Source: Actinophytocola sp036378875 (GTDB taxonomy: Bacteria > Actinomycetota > Actinomycetes > Mycobacteriales > Pseudonocardiaceae). From it: a stretch of DNA of 64,000 nucleotides. Below are positions 8,621 through 18,541 of this stretch, one piece after another (within the stretch, counting starts at the first letter, position 1; each line of letters starts with the position of its first letter). Location of the stretch: assembly GCF_036378875.1 (NCBI RefSeq), contig NZ_DASUVO010000101.1, positions 124,001 through 188,000 on the forward strand, in the 5' to 3' direction. Made by a program: the position numbers and the translations under genes. The notes beneath the pieces are model-generated. The model worked only from the letters and a program-made list of their open reading frames with translations. It was not told the origin of the DNA and made no database searches.

Positions 8621-8626
8621 TAGCTT
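8621..8626 (+). promoter_or_regulatory. -10 box, probable leaderless transcript (Uma2 gene)
   Basis: TAGCTT lies 6 nt before ATG 8633 and no Shine-Dalgarno is present, so transcription probably starts at the A of the start codon. Confidence 0.5.
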
Positions 8627-8632
8627 TGATGC

Positions 8633-10283
<1,651 letters not shown>

Positions 10284-10290
10284 TGGCGTA

Positions 10291-10296
10291 ACTGTA
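10291..10296 (-). promoter_or_regulatory. -10 box, probable leaderless transcript (ychF)
   Basis: TACAGT on the minus strand ends 7 nt before the ychF GTG and no Shine-Dalgarno is visible. Confidence 0.5.
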
Positions 10297-10440
10297 CGTG
10301 CCCCGTTCAGCCCCCCGACGTTGCACCTGTCAAAGGATTAGACCGTTTGGACCCTAGCCAGGTTGAAGCAGCTCAACAACACTCCGTGAGCACCTGTGGA
10401 CTCGATCAGGGCCCCAGATAACAAGAAGAGGGACTTTGGG

Positions 10441-13400
10441 ATGACCCAACGTGAATCGCGCCGGCGGGGAATCGGCGCAGCGTTCACGGCGGCGGTACTC
10501 GGCATCTCGCTTACCGCCATTACGCCGACCGCCAGTGCCGCGGACCCAGCGCCGACCAAAGACGCGGAGGACCTGCTCGGGAAACAGGATCGTGACCTGC
10601 TGATCCAGGCGGAGCAGGCGGGTAAGAGCACCGTCACCGTGCTCGTGCTCGCCAAGGACGGCCAGGCCTCGCAGAGCGTCGACCAGCTCACCAAGGCCGG
10701 GGCGACGGTCCAGTTCCGCGCGGACGAGGTGGGGTACGTCCGCGCCGAGGTGCCGATCGACAAGGTGGAGAAGGTCGCGAAGCTGTCCGCGCTCGCCGAC
10801 CTCGACCTCGACCGGGTGTTCGACCTCGGCGAGCCGGCACCGCAGGGCATCTCCGACCCGACGCCGCAGCCGGCGCCGGGCGCGAACACCCCGTCCGTCA
10901 ACCCGTACATGCCGACCGGTGAGACCGGCGCCGCCCAGTTCGTCGAGCAGAACCCGAAGTTCGACGGCCGCGGTGTGACGGTCGGCATCATCGACTCCGG
11001 CGTCGACCTCGGCCACGCCTCGCTCAACACCACGAGCACCGGCGAGCGCAAGATCACCGACTGGGTCACCGCGACCAACTCCGCGTTCAACGCGAACGGC
11101 GTGAACCTGGACAACGACCCGACCTGGATCGACATGCGCAGCCCCGCGCCGGGGCAGCCGTCGACGTTCCGGTTCGGCACCTTCAACGAGCGTGACGCGC
11201 GCCTTGGCGGCCAGGTCGGCAACGACGTCAACCGTGACGGCAACCCGGCCGGCAGCCAGGGCCTGTTCAGCGTGCTGTGGGACACCGCCACCGACACGGT
11301 GTGGGTGGACACCAACCAGAACCGGGACTTCTCCGACGACAAGGCTCTGACCAACTACAAGGTCAAGGCCGACCAGGGCGAGTTCGGCCGGGACAACCCC
11401 GCCACCCCGATCCGCGAGTCGATGCCGTTCGTCGTGCAGACGGACAAGACCAACCAGGCGGTCAACATCGGCATCGTGTCGAGCCAGCACGGTTCGCACG
11501 TCGCGGGCATCGTCGCCGGCAACAAGCTGTTCGGCGGCACCATGAACGGCGCGGCGCCCGGCGCGAAGCTGGTCTCGGTCCGCGTCTGCCTGTTCGTCAC
11601 CGGCTGCACGCTCCACGCGATGGAGCAGGGCATGATCTACGCCGCGCAGAACGGCGTCGACGTGCTCAACATGTCGGTCGGTGGCCTCGACCCGGTCAAC
11701 GACGGTGAGTCCAACACCGAGAACCTGTACGACCGCCTGATCGACGAGTTCGGCGTGCAGATCTTCATCTCCGCCGGCAACGACGGCCCGGCCGTGAACA
11801 CCGCGAGCCGCCCGTCGCTCGGCCAGAAGGTGATGAGCGTCGGCTCGTACATCTCGAAGGCCTCGTGGCAGCGCAACTACGGCTCGGACGTCGCGCAGGA
11901 GGACAACCTGCACCCGTTCTCCGGCCGCGGCCCGACCGAGGCAGGCGGGTTCAAGCCGGACATCATCGCGCCTGGCTCGGCGATCTCCACGACGCCGACG
12001 TGGCAGGCGGGCGGCCCGGTCGTGGGCACGTACGAGCTGCCGCCGGGCTACACGATGCTGCAGGGCACCTCGATGGCGTCCCCGCAGGCCGCGGGCGCCG
12101 CGGCGGTCCTGGTCAGCGCGGCCGTCCAGGAGGACGTCTCGCACCGGCCCGACCAGCTGCGCACGGCGATGAAGTCGTCGGCCCGGTACCTGGGCAACTA
12201 CCAGGCGTACGAGCAGGGCAACGGCCTGATCAACGTGCAGAGGGCATGGGACCTGCTCCAGGCGGACATCAAGACCGTCAGCATCAGCTCCTCGGTTCCG
12301 GTCAACACGATCCTGTCCGGCCAGATCCGCCCGACGCCGGGCATCGGCTCCGGCATCTACGACCGTGAGGGCGTGAAGTCCGGCGACCGGTACGTCCGCG
12401 AGTACACGTTCAAGCGGACCTCCGGCGTGACGCACCCGCTGACCTACAAGGTCAACTGGGTGGGCAACGACGGCACGTTCAGCTCGCCGGCCGCCATCAC
12501 GCTGCCGCTGAACAGCGCGGTGAAGTTCCGGGTGACGGTGAACGCGCGTGGCGCCGGCATCCACTCGGCGATCATGAACCTCGACAGCCCGATGACCACC
12601 GGCATCGAGTACCAGACGCTGAACACGGTGATCGCGGCCGAGGACTTCACGTCGGCCAACGGCTTCGAGGTCAAGCACGGCGGCGAGGTCGGGCGCAACG
12701 ACTGGGTGAGCTACTTCGTGCGGGTGCCGGCGAACGTGCCGGCGCTGAAGGTGGACCTGCAGGGCGGTGGCACCACGCCGGGCGCCGGCCAGGTCCGCTT
12801 CCTGCGCTACCACCCGTTCGGCATCACGGTGGAGAGCAACACGGCCACCACGAACTGCTACAACCCGCCGGTGCCTGGCAGCAACTGCAACGGCACGGAC
12901 AGCCCGACGACCCGCACGTTCACGAACCCGACCCCGGGTGTGTGGGAGATCGTGGTCGAGGCACGGCGCACATCGGACACGGCGTTCGCCCCGTACACGC
13001 TCGCTGTGTCGGTGCTCGGCGCGGCCGTGTCGCCGAACCCGGACACGATCGAGACGGCACAGCTGAACCAGCCGCTGTCGCGGCAGTACACGCTGACGAA
13101 CTCGTTCCGGGCGTTCAACGGCCGGGCCTCCGGCACGAACTTCGGCAGTGCGCGGATCGAGCGGCCGTCGATCGCGGACCAGGCGGCGACCGAGTTCCCG
13201 ATCGAGGTGCTGCCGGGTGCGACGCAGCTGCGGGCCACGATCGGCAACCCCAGTGATGTCACGGCCGACCTGGACCTCATCCTGCAGCGATGCACGACCG
13301 GCACGTGTGTGACGGTCGCGAGCAGCACGAGCTCCAGCTCGCAGGAGGCGGTCACGGTTGCGAACCCGGCGGCGGGCGCCTGGAAGGTGATCATCGACGG

Positions 13401-13650
13401 CTTCTCCGTGCCGGCGGGCACCACGAGCTACGACTACCTGGACATCTTCACCGGCGCTCCGTTCGGTTCGGTCTCGATCACCGACGCGAACGCGAACCGC
13501 CCGGCCGGGTCGGCGTGGACGGTGACCGGCACGGTGACGCCGGGCATCGTGCCCGCGGCGGGCCGGGTCCTGCTCGGCAACGTCGAGATCCGCACGGACG
13601 CGAACGTGCTGGTCGGGACGGGTCAGGTGATCGTCCGCTCGGTCTCGTAG
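10441..13650 (+). CDS. Secreted S8 family serine peptidase (tripeptidyl-peptidase II-like subtilase)
   Basis: This is a 1069-residue secreted protease with a Sec signal peptide (basic MTQRESRRRG, hydrophobic core, cut near TASA-A at about residue 34). The catalytic triad is Asp185 (GIIDSGVD), His350 (HGSHVAG) and Ser544 (GTSMAS), with oxyanion Asn447 (SAGND). The 165-residue gap between Asp and His is far larger than in subtilisin and resembles the insert of tripeptidyl-peptidase II. The C-terminal half (about 620-1069) is beta-rich and probably made of Ig/CARDB-like modules. The ATG at 10441 is chosen for its signal peptide and the upstream AGAGGG. It is probably a scavenging extracellular protease. 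Confidence 0.93.
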   Translation: MTQRESRRRGIGAAFTAAVLGISLTAITPTASAADPAPTKDAEDLLGKQDRDLLIQAEQAGKSTVTVLVLAKDGQASQSVDQLTKAGATVQFRADEVGYVRAEVPIDKVEKVAKLSALADLDLDRVFDLGEPAPQGISDPTPQPAPGANTPSVNPYMPTGETGAAQFVEQNPKFDGRGVTVGIIDSGVDLGHASLNTTSTGERKITDWVTATNSAFNANGVNLDNDPTWIDMRSPAPGQPSTFRFGTFNERDARLGGQVGNDVNRDGNPAGSQGLFSVLWDTATDTVWVDTNQNRDFSDDKALTNYKVKADQGEFGRDNPATPIRESMPFVVQTDKTNQAVNIGIVSSQHGSHVAGIVAGNKLFGGTMNGAAPGAKLVSVRVCLFVTGCTLHAMEQGMIYAAQNGVDVLNMSVGGLDPVNDGESNTENLYDRLIDEFGVQIFISAGNDGPAVNTASRPSLGQKVMSVGSYISKASWQRNYGSDVAQEDNLHPFSGRGPTEAGGFKPDIIAPGSAISTTPTWQAGGPVVGTYELPPGYTMLQGTSMASPQAAGAAAVLVSAAVQEDVSHRPDQLRTAMKSSARYLGNYQAYEQGNGLINVQRAWDLLQADIKTVSISSSVPVNTILSGQIRPTPGIGSGIYDREGVKSGDRYVREYTFKRTSGVTHPLTYKVNWVGNDGTFSSPAAITLPLNSAVKFRVTVNARGAGIHSAIMNLDSPMTTGIEYQTLNTVIAAEDFTSANGFEVKHGGEVGRNDWVSYFVRVPANVPALKVDLQGGGTTPGAGQVRFLRYHPFGITVESNTATTNCYNPPVPGSNCNGTDSPTTRTFTNPTPGVWEIVVEARRTSDTAFAPYTLAVSVLGAAVSPNPDTIETAQLNQPLSRQYTLTNSFRAFNGRASGTNFGSARIERPSIADQAATEFPIEVLPGATQLRATIGNPSDVTADLDLILQRCTTGTCVTVASSTSSSSQEAVTVANPAAGAWKVIIDGFSVPAGTTSYDYLDIFTGAPFGSVSITDANANRPAGSAWTVTGTVTPGIVPAAGRVLLGNVEIRTDANVLVGTGQVIVRSVS

Positions 13651-13670
13651 CGGTTCATCACGGTTTGTCG

Positions 13671-13702
13671 GCGGCCGCCCTCGGGTTCCCGGGGGCGGCC
13701 GC
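13671..13702 (+). terminator. Strong hairpin terminator after the subtilase gene
   Basis: GCGGCCGCCCTCGGG and CCCGGGGGCGGCCGC pair over 15 bp with one mismatch about a tight loop, 20 nt after the stop. No long T tract follows, as is usual for high-GC actinomycetes. Confidence 0.8.
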
Positions 13703-13747
13703 TTCATGTCCGAATCCCGCGAGCCACGGCGGGTGGGCGCTGGCAGC

Positions 13748-15202
13748 ATGGATGTCGTGCTGATTGACGAGGACCAGTGCTACCGGGCGTCGATGTCGAG
13801 GGACGCCCGCTTCGACGGCCAGTTCGTCCTGGCCGTGCGCACGACCGGCATCTACTGCCGCCCGTCCTGCCCGGCGATCATGCCGAAACGCAGCAACGTG
13901 GAGTTCTTCACGACGGCGGCGGCCGCCCAGCAGGCCGGCTTCCGCGCGTGCCGCCGCTGCCTGCCCGACTCCGTGCCGGGGTCGCCGGAGTGGAACCTGC
14001 GAGCCGACCTGGCCGGCCGGGCCATGCGCCTGATCACGGACGGCATCGTGGAACGCGACGGCGTGCCAGGCCTGGCGTGCCGCCTGGGCTACTCGGAACG
14101 TCACGTGACCAGGGTCCTGACGGCGGAACTGGGTGCCGGCCCGCTGGCGCTGGCGAGAGCACACCGTGCCCACTCGGCCCGCCTCCTGATCGAGACGACG
14201 ACGCTTCCCTTGGCGGACATCGCGTTCGCGGCGGGCTTCGCGAGCGTGCGCCAGTTCAACGACACGATCCGCACGGTGTTCGCCACGACCCCGACGGGCC
14301 TACGCACGGCGGCGGCCAAGCGCCACCGCACGCCCACCACGGCGGGCAAGGTGACAGTGCGCCTGCCGTACCGGGAGCCGTTCGACTACGAGGGCCTGCT
14401 GGGCTTCCTGAACGCCCGCGCGATCCCGGGCGTTGAGGCGTTCGTGGACGGCTCGTACGGCCGCACGATGCGGCTGGCGCACGGCACGGGCACCGCATGG
14501 CTGACGCCCACGCCGAGCCACGTGACGTGCACGCTGTCGCTGACGGACATGCGAGACCTCGGCAGCGCGGTGGCCCGCCTACGCCGCCTGCTGGACCTGG
14601 ACGCCGACCCGGGCGCGGTGGGCGAGGTGCTGGGTGCCGATCCCGCGCTGGAAGCACAGATCCGCAAGAACCCCGGCCTCCGCCTACCGGGCGCGGTCGA
14701 CGGCGTCGAGATCGTGACGAGAGCGTTGATAGGCCAGCAGATCTCGGTGGCAGCGGCCCGCACCGCCCTGTCGACGCTCACCACGGCCCTGGGCGAGCCA
14801 CTGTCCACACCGGACGGACCACTCACCCGACTGTTCCCCACGCCGGCGGCGATCGCCGAACACGGCGCGACAGTGCTGACCGGGCCCCGACGCCGGATCA
14901 ACACGATCCTGACGGTGAACGCTGCGCTCGCCGCTGGCGAGCTGGACGTGCACGTGGGTTCCGATCCGACCGAGCTTTCCATCGCACTGCAACGGTTCTC
15001 GGGCGTCGGGCCGTGGACTGCCGGGTATGTGCTGATGCGCGTGCTCGGCGCGCCGGACGTGCTGTTGACCGGGGACGTCGCGTTGCGCAAGGGAGCCGCG
15101 AACCTGGGACTGCCGTCGACGCCGGACGAACTGTCAGCGCATGCAAGCGCCTGGCGCCCGTGGCGCAGTTACGCCGGCATGCACCTGTGGTCAGCGGCGT
15201 AG
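13748..15202 (+). CDS. Ada-type regulator / AlkA 3-methyladenine DNA glycosylase fusion
   Basis: This is a 484-residue DNA-repair fusion. Residues 1-80 form the Ada zinc domain with Cys37, Cys41, Cys68 and Cys71 (GIYCRPSCP, CRRCLPDS), which repairs methylphosphotriesters and senses methylation. An AraC-type HTH region follows (about 90-190). The C-terminal AlkA region carries a helix-hairpin-helix (FSGVGPWTAGYVLM) and the catalytic Asp in LLTGDVALRKG. It therefore combines sensing of alkylation and base excision, as known for mycobacterial AlkA. The ATG at 13748 is preferred to one at 13706 that sits against the preceding terminator hairpin. Confidence 0.93.
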   Translation: MDVVLIDEDQCYRASMSRDARFDGQFVLAVRTTGIYCRPSCPAIMPKRSNVEFFTTAAAAQQAGFRACRRCLPDSVPGSPEWNLRADLAGRAMRLITDGIVERDGVPGLACRLGYSERHVTRVLTAELGAGPLALARAHRAHSARLLIETTTLPLADIAFAAGFASVRQFNDTIRTVFATTPTGLRTAAAKRHRTPTTAGKVTVRLPYREPFDYEGLLGFLNARAIPGVEAFVDGSYGRTMRLAHGTGTAWLTPTPSHVTCTLSLTDMRDLGSAVARLRRLLDLDADPGAVGEVLGADPALEAQIRKNPGLRLPGAVDGVEIVTRALIGQQISVAAARTALSTLTTALGEPLSTPDGPLTRLFPTPAAIAEHGATVLTGPRRRINTILTVNAALAAGELDVHVGSDPTELSIALQRFSGVGPWTAGYVLMRVLGAPDVLLTGDVALRKGAANLGLPSTPDELSAHASAWRPWRSYAGMHLWSAA

Positions 15203-15525
15203 ATCGTAAAACTGGCGCCATGCGAGGAAGGCGTCCTTCAGCACACCGCCGGACCGCGGTGACTCATCTTGCGTCACAGGCAACCTAGTCGATCCGGCTT
15301 CGCCAGCTCCCGCTTGGCTGAACCGGGCGCTGCAGGAAGGCCTGGACATGGCCGTGCCTCGAAAGAAGCGATAGGGACGTTCAACGACATGAGCGCGTCT
15401 TTCAGGACATCGCCCGTGGCGCAACCACGTCATTCGCAATGGACCCCCGCCGCGCTAGCGGGCCTCGCACACCAAGCGAACTCAACCGGCACAAGCCGTC
15501 AGCAAGATCATCCCCCGTATAGAAT
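15203..15525. other. Intergenic region with repeat debris
   Basis: No credible gene was seen; short open frames here lack ribosome sites and family-like sequence. The stretch holds a degraded GGAAGG/CCTTC hairpin near 15225 and one copy of the 23-nt-loop hairpin family at 15361. It leads into the dispersed element at 15526. Confidence 0.7.
15361..15420 (+). repeat. Hairpin repeat family 2, copy 1 (one arm degraded)
   Basis: The arms are GAAAGAAGCG (15361-15370) and CGCGTCTTTC (15394-15403), separated by 23 nt containing GACGTTCAACGACATGAG. The flank AGGACATCGCCCGTGGC is shared with the copy near 59929. Related copies lie at 19332 (reverse) and 59925. Confidence 0.75.
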
Positions 15526-15638
15526 CCCAGCCCCCACCCGATCCCGGGGGCGTCCCGCCGTGCCAGTCTACCGGTACGGGGTGACAACCACACCGATGTC
15601 GATCTTGCCTGTGGACAAGTGGGGTACCTGTGGACAAC
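15526..15638 (+). repeat. Dispersed DnaA-box element, copy A (intergenic)
   Basis: This 113-bp element has a 47-nt core starting CCCAGCCCCCACCCGATCCC and ending GTGCCAGTCTACC. The core includes the hairpin CCCCC/GGGGG. A 37-nt spacer follows, then two TGTGGACAA 9-mers at 15610 and 15629, 19 nt apart. The reverse complement TTGTCCACA is the actinomycete DnaA-box consensus. This copy lies downstream of the lacI-type gene and outside coding sequence. Confidence 0.85.
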
Positions 15639-15710
15639 CGCCGTCGCGGCCGCGCTCCGTGTCGGTGTTGCCTGGGAGAATTGAACCTGGGGGCCGGAGG
15701 CCGGCGCCGG

Positions 15711-16709
15711 CTACAAGCCGCAGCCGCAGGAGTTGCGGTGCATGAATGTCGTTTGTAGGCGGACTGTTGTCGGTTTGCGGGTTGGGTCCGCGATTCGGTC
15801 CACGAGGAGGCGCACCGCGGTTCGGCCCATTTCGGCGATTGGTTGGGCCACGGTGGTGACCGGTGGGTCGACCAGGTCCGCCCAGTCGACGTCGTCGTAG
15901 CCCACGACTGCCAGGTCCCGGCCGACCTTCAGGCCACGCGCGCGGCACTCGTGGAGCGCGCCGGACAGCATCACGTTGTTGCCCGCCACCACGGCCGTCG
16001 GTGGGGACGGCAGTGACAGCATCTGCGTGAGCGCCGCGGCGGCCGGTTCGGCGGCGGACGATCCCGACACCACCAGCGACGGGTCCCACGTCAGTTTCGC
16101 CCGGCCCAGTCCCAGCCGGTAGCCCAGTACGCGCTCGGTCGTCGTCGTCAGGCCCTCGGTGCCGCTGATCATGCCGATCCGGCGGTGGCCCACCGACGCG
16201 AGGTGCTGCACCAGCCCCGAGGTGGCGTAGATGTTCTCCGGGCCCACCTGGTCAACGTCCTGGGCCGTCGTCAGCCGGTCAACCAGCACCAGCGGGATCT
16301 TCAGCTGCCGCAACTCCTTCAGCACGACCGCGTCGGGGGACGCCGTCAGGATCAGGCCGTCGACGCGGCGGGAGCGCAGCGTGCGAACCGCCGCCTGTTC
16401 CACCGACGGCTCGTCGTGGGTGTCCGCGAGGACCAGCGTGTATCCCGACTTCGTGATCTCGTGCTCCATCGAGCGCAGCAGGTCCGCGAAGTACGGGTTG
16501 GCCACCAGGGAGATCGCCACGCCGAGGGTGCGGGTGCCGCCGGTGACGAGAGAGCGCGCGATAGCGTCTCCCGTGTATCCGGTCTGCTCGACCGCGGCCA
16601 GCACCCGCGCCTTTGTCTCAGGCGCCACGGATCTGGTCGAATTGACCACGTGCGACACCGTGGTGATGGACACGCCGGCTAGCTCGGCGACGTCCTTCAT
16701 CGTGACCAC
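15711..16709 (-). CDS. LacI family transcriptional regulator
   Basis: This 332-residue repressor has an N-terminal LacI helix-turn-helix (MKDVAELAGVSITTVSHVVN) and a periplasmic-binding-protein-like sugar sensing domain; the tail HRNSCGCGL is frequent in sugar-uptake regulators. The GTG at 16709 is favoured over the ATG three codons later because AAGGAG sits 6 nt before it. It is divergent from a sugar permease and two kinases, with a palindromic operator between them. It therefore most likely represses that locus and possibly itself, with an unidentified sugar as inducer. Confidence 0.92.
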   Translation of the reverse strand: MVTMKDVAELAGVSITTVSHVVNSTRSVAPETKARVLAAVEQTGYTGDAIARSLVTGGTRTLGVAISLVANPYFADLLRSMEHEITKSGYTLVLADTHDEPSVEQAAVRTLRSRRVDGLILTASPDAVVLKELRQLKIPLVLVDRLTTAQDVDQVGPENIYATSGLVQHLASVGHRRIGMISGTEGLTTTTERVLGYRLGLGRAKLTWDPSLVVSGSSAAEPAAAALTQMLSLPSPPTAVVAGNNVMLSGALHECRARGLKVGRDLAVVGYDDVDWADLVDPPVTTVAQPIAEMGRTAVRLLVDRIADPTRKPTTVRLQTTFMHRNSCGCGL

Positions 16710-16735
16710 GGACAGCTCCTTGATCGAGGAAGCGG

Positions 16736-16762
16736 CGCAAGCGTTTGCGCAAACGGTTGCGT
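16736..16762. promoter_or_regulatory. LacI-family operator
   Basis: AAGCGTTTGCGCAAACGGTT forms a near-perfect palindrome centred on TTTGCGCAAA. This is the shape of LacI/GalR family operators, and it lies between the divergent regulator and permease genes. Confidence 0.75.
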
Positions 16763-16817
16763 CACGGTACTGACCGCAATAACTTCCCCGCAAACCAGCC
16801 CTGCCAACGGAGGTGTC

Positions 16818-17705
16818 GTGCGCGTAGCCGCGATCGTGCTCGCCGTCCTGGTCATCGTCTTCGGACTGACCATCGACACGTTCCTCGACCTCGACAACCT
16901 GTCGCTGGTCGTCCAGCAGTCGCTGGTGATCGGCACACTCGCACTCGGCCAACTGCTCGTCGTCCGCGCGGCGGGCATCGACCTCGCGAACGCCGCGATC
17001 GCGGTGTTCGCCACGCTGCTGATCGCGAAGCTCACCATCATCGGCACGAGCGGCGCCGTCGCGCTGGTGGTCGGCATCGTCGCGGCGGTCGCGATCAGCG
17101 GCGTCACGGGTGGACTGGTGACCTGGCTACGACTGCCGCCGTTCATCGTGACGCTCGGCATGCTGACGATCGTGACCTCGGTCAGCCAGATCTACGCGCA
17201 GGGACAGAGCTTCCCGGTGACCGACGGGACGCTCGGCTGGCTCGGCACCGCGAAGTACCTGTTCGGGCGGGTCGAGGTCACCTACGGCATGGCGGTCATG
17301 CTCGTCATGGTCGTCGGCCTCTGGTTCGCACTGAGGAAATCCGCGTGGGGCAAGCAAGACCTGCCCCACCAAACGATCCTGTCGGTGTATCTCGTGGCCG
17401 GGCTCTGCTACGGCATCGCGGCGTGGCAGGCGCTGGGCCGGGTGCCGAGCGCGGACCCGAACGCGTTCCAGCTCGGCAACCTGGACTCGATCACGGCCGT
17501 GCTGATCGGCGGCGCGAGCCTGGCCGGTGGGCGGGGCGGTGTGGCGGGCACGGTGATCGGCGCGTTGATCGTGGCGGTGCTGCGGTCCGGGCTCTCGCAG
17601 ACCGGCCTCAACAGCCTGTACCAGGACCTGGCGGTCGGCGCGCTGCTGATCATGGCCGTCGCCGTGGACCGGTTCCTCCGAGAGAAGCAGGTGACGGACC
17701 AGTGA
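16818..17705 (+). CDS. Ribose/sugar-type ABC transporter permease, orphan
   Basis: This 295-residue membrane protein is of the RbsC/AraH-type sugar permease family, with about eight hydrophobic helices. The conserved substrate-pathway segments VRAAGIDLANAAI and AVLIGGASLAGGRGG are present. The cytoplasmic loop normally carrying a GN-x-EAA ATPase-docking motif reads SAWGKQDLPHQ instead, so it is divergent or altered there. GTG 16818 follows an ACGGAGG site. No ATPase or binding-protein gene is beside it, which is unusual for the family. It overlaps the downstream kinase by 4 nt (GTGA). Confidence 0.85.
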   Translation: MRVAAIVLAVLVIVFGLTIDTFLDLDNLSLVVQQSLVIGTLALGQLLVVRAAGIDLANAAIAVFATLLIAKLTIIGTSGAVALVVGIVAAVAISGVTGGLVTWLRLPPFIVTLGMLTIVTSVSQIYAQGQSFPVTDGTLGWLGTAKYLFGRVEVTYGMAVMLVMVVGLWFALRKSAWGKQDLPHQTILSVYLVAGLCYGIAAWQALGRVPSADPNAFQLGNLDSITAVLIGGASLAGGRGGVAGTVIGALIVAVLRSGLSQTGLNSLYQDLAVGALLIMAVAVDRFLREKQVTDQ

Positions 17706-18541
17706 CGCTGGTCGTCGCGGTCGGGTTGTGCACGGTCGACCTGGTCCAGCGGGTGTCGGTGCTGCCGGCGCCCGGCGAGAAGGTGCAGTCGCTGTCCGTG
17801 GAGGTGGCGGCGGGCGGACCGGCGGCGAACGCCGCGGTCGCGGTCGCCGCGCTCGGTGGCCGCGTCCGGCTGTCCACTGTGCTCGGCTCGCACCCGCTGG
17901 CCCGGCTGGCGGCCGACGATCTGACTTCCTGCGGCGTGGAACTGGTCGACACGCGGCCGGACCGGGAGACACCGCCCGCGGTGAGCGCGGTGTCGGTCCG
18001 CACGAGCGACGGCGAGCGAACCGTGGTCTCACACAACGCGGCCGGCGTCTCGGCGTCGTCGGCCGTTGACCTGTCGGACGCGGATGCCCTGCTGCTGGAC
18101 GGGCATCACCCCGAGTTGGCCCTCCTCGCGGCCCGTGCGGCGCGGGAGCGAGGCGTCCCGGTGGTGCTGGACGCGGGGAGCTGGAAACCGGTGCTCGCGG
18201 ACCTGTTGTCCTTTGTGGACATATGTGCGTGCTCGGCGGCCTTCACCTCGCCGGCGCCGGTCACCACGCCAGTGGTGATCAGGACAAACGGGCCGAACCC
18301 GGTGACGTGGTCGGTCGGCGACGGGTCCGGGTCGGTGCCCGTACCAGCGGTGACCGCGAAGGACACCTCCGGCGCCGGGGACGTGTGGCACGGCGCGTTC
18401 GCGCTGGCCGTGGCACGGCTGGGCCGGGTGCCGTCGGCGGCCGAGGTGCCGGCGTTGATCGAGTACGCGAACCGCGCGGCGGCCGTGCGGGTCCAGCATG
18501 AAGGAGCGAGGGCATGGGTGGCACCGATGCGGGCGCTGTGA
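17702..18541 (+). CDS. PfkB family carbohydrate kinase
   Basis: This 279-residue ribokinase-fold kinase phosphorylates a sugar or nucleoside using ATP. The N-terminal glycine-rich motif (VEVAAGGPAANAAVAVAALGG) and the C-terminal signature DTSGAGDVWHGAF, with the catalytic Asp of GAGD, are both present. GTG 17702 overlaps the permease stop as GTGA; the longer open frame upstream is out-of-gene read-through. Operon position suggests it phosphorylates the sugar imported by the permease. Specificity (ribose, fructose, ketohexose) cannot be told. Confidence 0.9.
   Translation: MTLVVAVGLCTVDLVQRVSVLPAPGEKVQSLSVEVAAGGPAANAAVAVAALGGRVRLSTVLGSHPLARLAADDLTSCGVELVDTRPDRETPPAVSAVSVRTSDGERTVVSHNAAGVSASSAVDLSDADALLLDGHHPELALLAARAARERGVPVVLDAGSWKPVLADLLSFVDICACSAAFTSPAPVTTPVVIRTNGPNPVTWSVGDGSGSVPVPAVTAKDTSGAGDVWHGAFALAVARLGRVPSAAEVPALIEYANRAAAVRVQHEGARAWVAPMRAL

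Noticed and set aside
10354..13749. An 1131-residue open frame antisense to the subtilase gene
   Set aside because: It is a shadow frame created by high GC third positions. The plus strand carries a signal peptide, catalytic triad and terminator; the minus frame has no family features.
15610..15637. DnaA boxes as a chromosomal origin
   Set aside because: Only two boxes occur per site, there is no dnaA or dnaN nearby and no long AT-rich unwinding region. The same pair recurs at three places, so a dispersed element is the better reading.
15660..15720. A tRNA-like string (GAGAATTGAACCTGGGGG) near the lacI 3' end
   Set aside because: It resembles a T-arm, but no acceptor, D or anticodon arm can be built around it.
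15269..15745. Open frame of 158 residues through copy A of the element
   Set aside because: There is no ribosome site, the composition is repeat-derived, and the frame runs past the lacI-type gene's stop on the other strand.
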